Assembly: GCA_049841155.1 (NCBI GenBank)
Contig: JASGHI010000001.1
Coordinates: 65,569 to 129,568 of the forward strand
Origin: ZC4RG30 sp049841155
GTDB lineage: Bacteria; Pseudomonadota; Gammaproteobacteria; Steroidobacterales; Steroidobacteraceae
DNA length: 64,000 nucleotides
Direction: 5' to 3'
Part shown: in pieces, positions 63,330-64,000 of the stretch
Numbering within the stretch: the stretch's first letter is position 1
How the letters are laid out: each line of letters opens with the position of its first letter
Program-made: the position numbers and the translations under genes
Notes under the pieces: generated by a model
Databases searched by the model: none
What the model was told of the DNA's origin: nothing
Seen by the model: only the letters and a program-made list of their open reading frames with translations

Positions 63330-63715
63330 TTGCACGACAAAAGGGCCGGGGAATTAGGTGATATAGACCACCATGGAACGTCACCGGTGGTTCAGTCTTG
63401 GAGATGGCAAATCTGTCCGGTTGATGCATTGGTCACATCAGTCGGTCGTCGCTGACGGTGCGGGCTTTAATAGGCGGTGTCGCCGACGCTGGATGTCACG
63501 TGCGTCCTGAAGCTCGTGCTCTCTGATGAGCTTCCGGGTCAGCAGTGTCCGCTTGTATGATCTCTTGCGCGGCAGGCTCACGCCTGATCATCGACTTAAA
63601 TAACGCACGCGACATCTGCAGAACCCGTCCGGGTTCTTGTTCCGATTCGATTGGCCATGCGGGGGTGGGTGAAATTGGATAACTCGCCCAGAGCATTTCA
63701 ACGAGGAGACGCCTG
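63330..63715. other. Intergenic region before the second RraA-like gene
   Basis: This 386-base stretch is more A+T-rich than the core and has no gene I can support. The minus strand carries a possible remnant around 63496-63620 whose translation (MIRREPAAQEIIQADTADPE) does not match any family I know. A GAGGAGA ribosome site near its right end serves the next gene. Confidence 0.4.
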
Positions 63716-64000
63716 ATGTCCGAGGAGCTTTCCGGCGCCGAGGCCGTGCGCCGGTTGCGGCGGCTCGATTGCTGCGCCGTCTCCGACGCCTTTGACAGGC
63801 TGGGCATGACCGGTGTGGTCACCGGTGTGCCCCAGGCCAGCGGAGCTGCTCGCGTTGCCGGCCGCGTCACCACCATGAAGTTGGGTGTGGGCGATCCGCC
63901 TCTCGACCCGCCCTGCCATTTCGGCATCACCGCCATCGAGGCGTCCGGCCCCGACAATGTCATCGTCATCGAGCAGCGCAGCGACCGCGAGGCCGGCAGC
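63716..64000 (+). CDS. RraA family protein, N-terminal part (cut by window edge)
   Basis: Ninety-five codons are present and the frame runs off the window. The translation begins MSEELSGAEAVRRLRRLDCC and contains CAVSDAFDRLGMTGVVTGVP, GAARVAGRVTTMKLG and PDNVIVIEQRSDREAGS, matching the RraA/HMG-aldolase N-terminal half. AGGAG precedes ATG 63716. It is a second RraA-type gene within 5 kb, but not a close copy of the one at 58913, judged by eye. Confidence 0.8.
   Translation, partial: MSEELSGAEAVRRLRRLDCCAVSDAFDRLGMTGVVTGVPQASGAARVAGRVTTMKLGVGDPPLDPPCHFGITAIEASGPDNVIVIEQRSDREAGS

Noticed and set aside
62953..63429. 158-codon minus-strand frame overlapping the DoxX gene
   Set aside because: Different frame from the membrane protein, with a His/Arg-rich composition and no motif.
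63496..63969. 157-codon minus-strand frame opposite the second RraA-like gene
   Set aside because: The opposite strand encodes recognisable RraA sequence with a good ribosome site; only its last ~40 codons lie outside that gene and match nothing known.

Overview
The window is about 64 kb of high-GC bacterial chromosome. Gene content points to a gammaproteobacterium, perhaps of the Steroidobacterales/Nevskiales type: ExeA/ExeB-like proteins, a fadE-type acyl-CoA dehydrogenase, MltA, RimO, an MCE lipid-transport operon and TonB systems. That assignment is an inference from gene families, not from a marker-gene search. No tRNA, rRNA, CRISPR array, transposase or insertion sequence was seen.

Layout. 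1-4938: start of a secreted protein (minus strand), then a promoter, a tandem glycine riboswitch and the gcvTHP glycine-cleavage operon. 4932-10338: a uracil-DNA glycosylase-like gene, a tightly overlapped run (DUF488, rhodanese, lipoprotein, GST, mltA), a Tat-exported aldo/keto reductase, dps and dodecin. 10393-16910: a DUF3465 protein, glmU, glmS, ilvD, and a yybP-ykoY manganese riboswitch in front of a UPF0016 Mn exporter. 16901-22580: a small DnaJ-type zinc-finger protein, arylamine N-acetyltransferase, rimO, a methyltransferase, a 57-aa protein, a His-rich COG0523 GTPase and a WD40 protein. 22570-31627: a glycosyltransferase, an unusual three-gene signalling operon (receiver-TM-TonB protein, pseudoreceiver-Ser/Thr kinase, CheA-like kinase), an exported protein of unknown function and an ExeA/ExeB pair. 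31658-41070: a DUF4399 lipoprotein, fadE, CsbD, a Fur-box gene, MarC, a class III extradiol dioxygenase split over two strands around a GST, an amino-acid permease and a PepSY membrane protein. 41072-46958: a TonB-dependent receptor diverging from a cobalamin riboswitch that precedes class Ia ribonucleotide reductase nrdAB. 47004-52089: SelO, a MetE-like methyltransferase, a DUF3313 protein, a lipoprotein and malate dehydrogenase. 52190-58049: a promoter/palindrome driving a small membrane protein, a YtrA-type GntR regulator and an ABC transporter, followed by an MCE (Mla-like) lipid transporter operon.

58181-64000 looks like an accessory catabolic segment with more A+T-rich intergenic DNA. 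It holds a SnoaL/NTF2-like protein, an RraA-family aldolase-like protein, an NMT1/THI5-like binding protein without a signal peptide, an AAHS-type MFS transporter, a divergent LysR regulator, a DoxX protein and a second RraA-family gene cut by the window end.

Three metabolite-sensing RNAs (glycine, Mn2+, cobalamin) lie in the window, each in front of a functionally matching target. The strongest candidate for an undescribed system is the signalling operon at 23762-28176, in which a receiver-like domain is joined through a membrane anchor to a periplasmic TonB C-terminal domain and co-encoded with two kinases.
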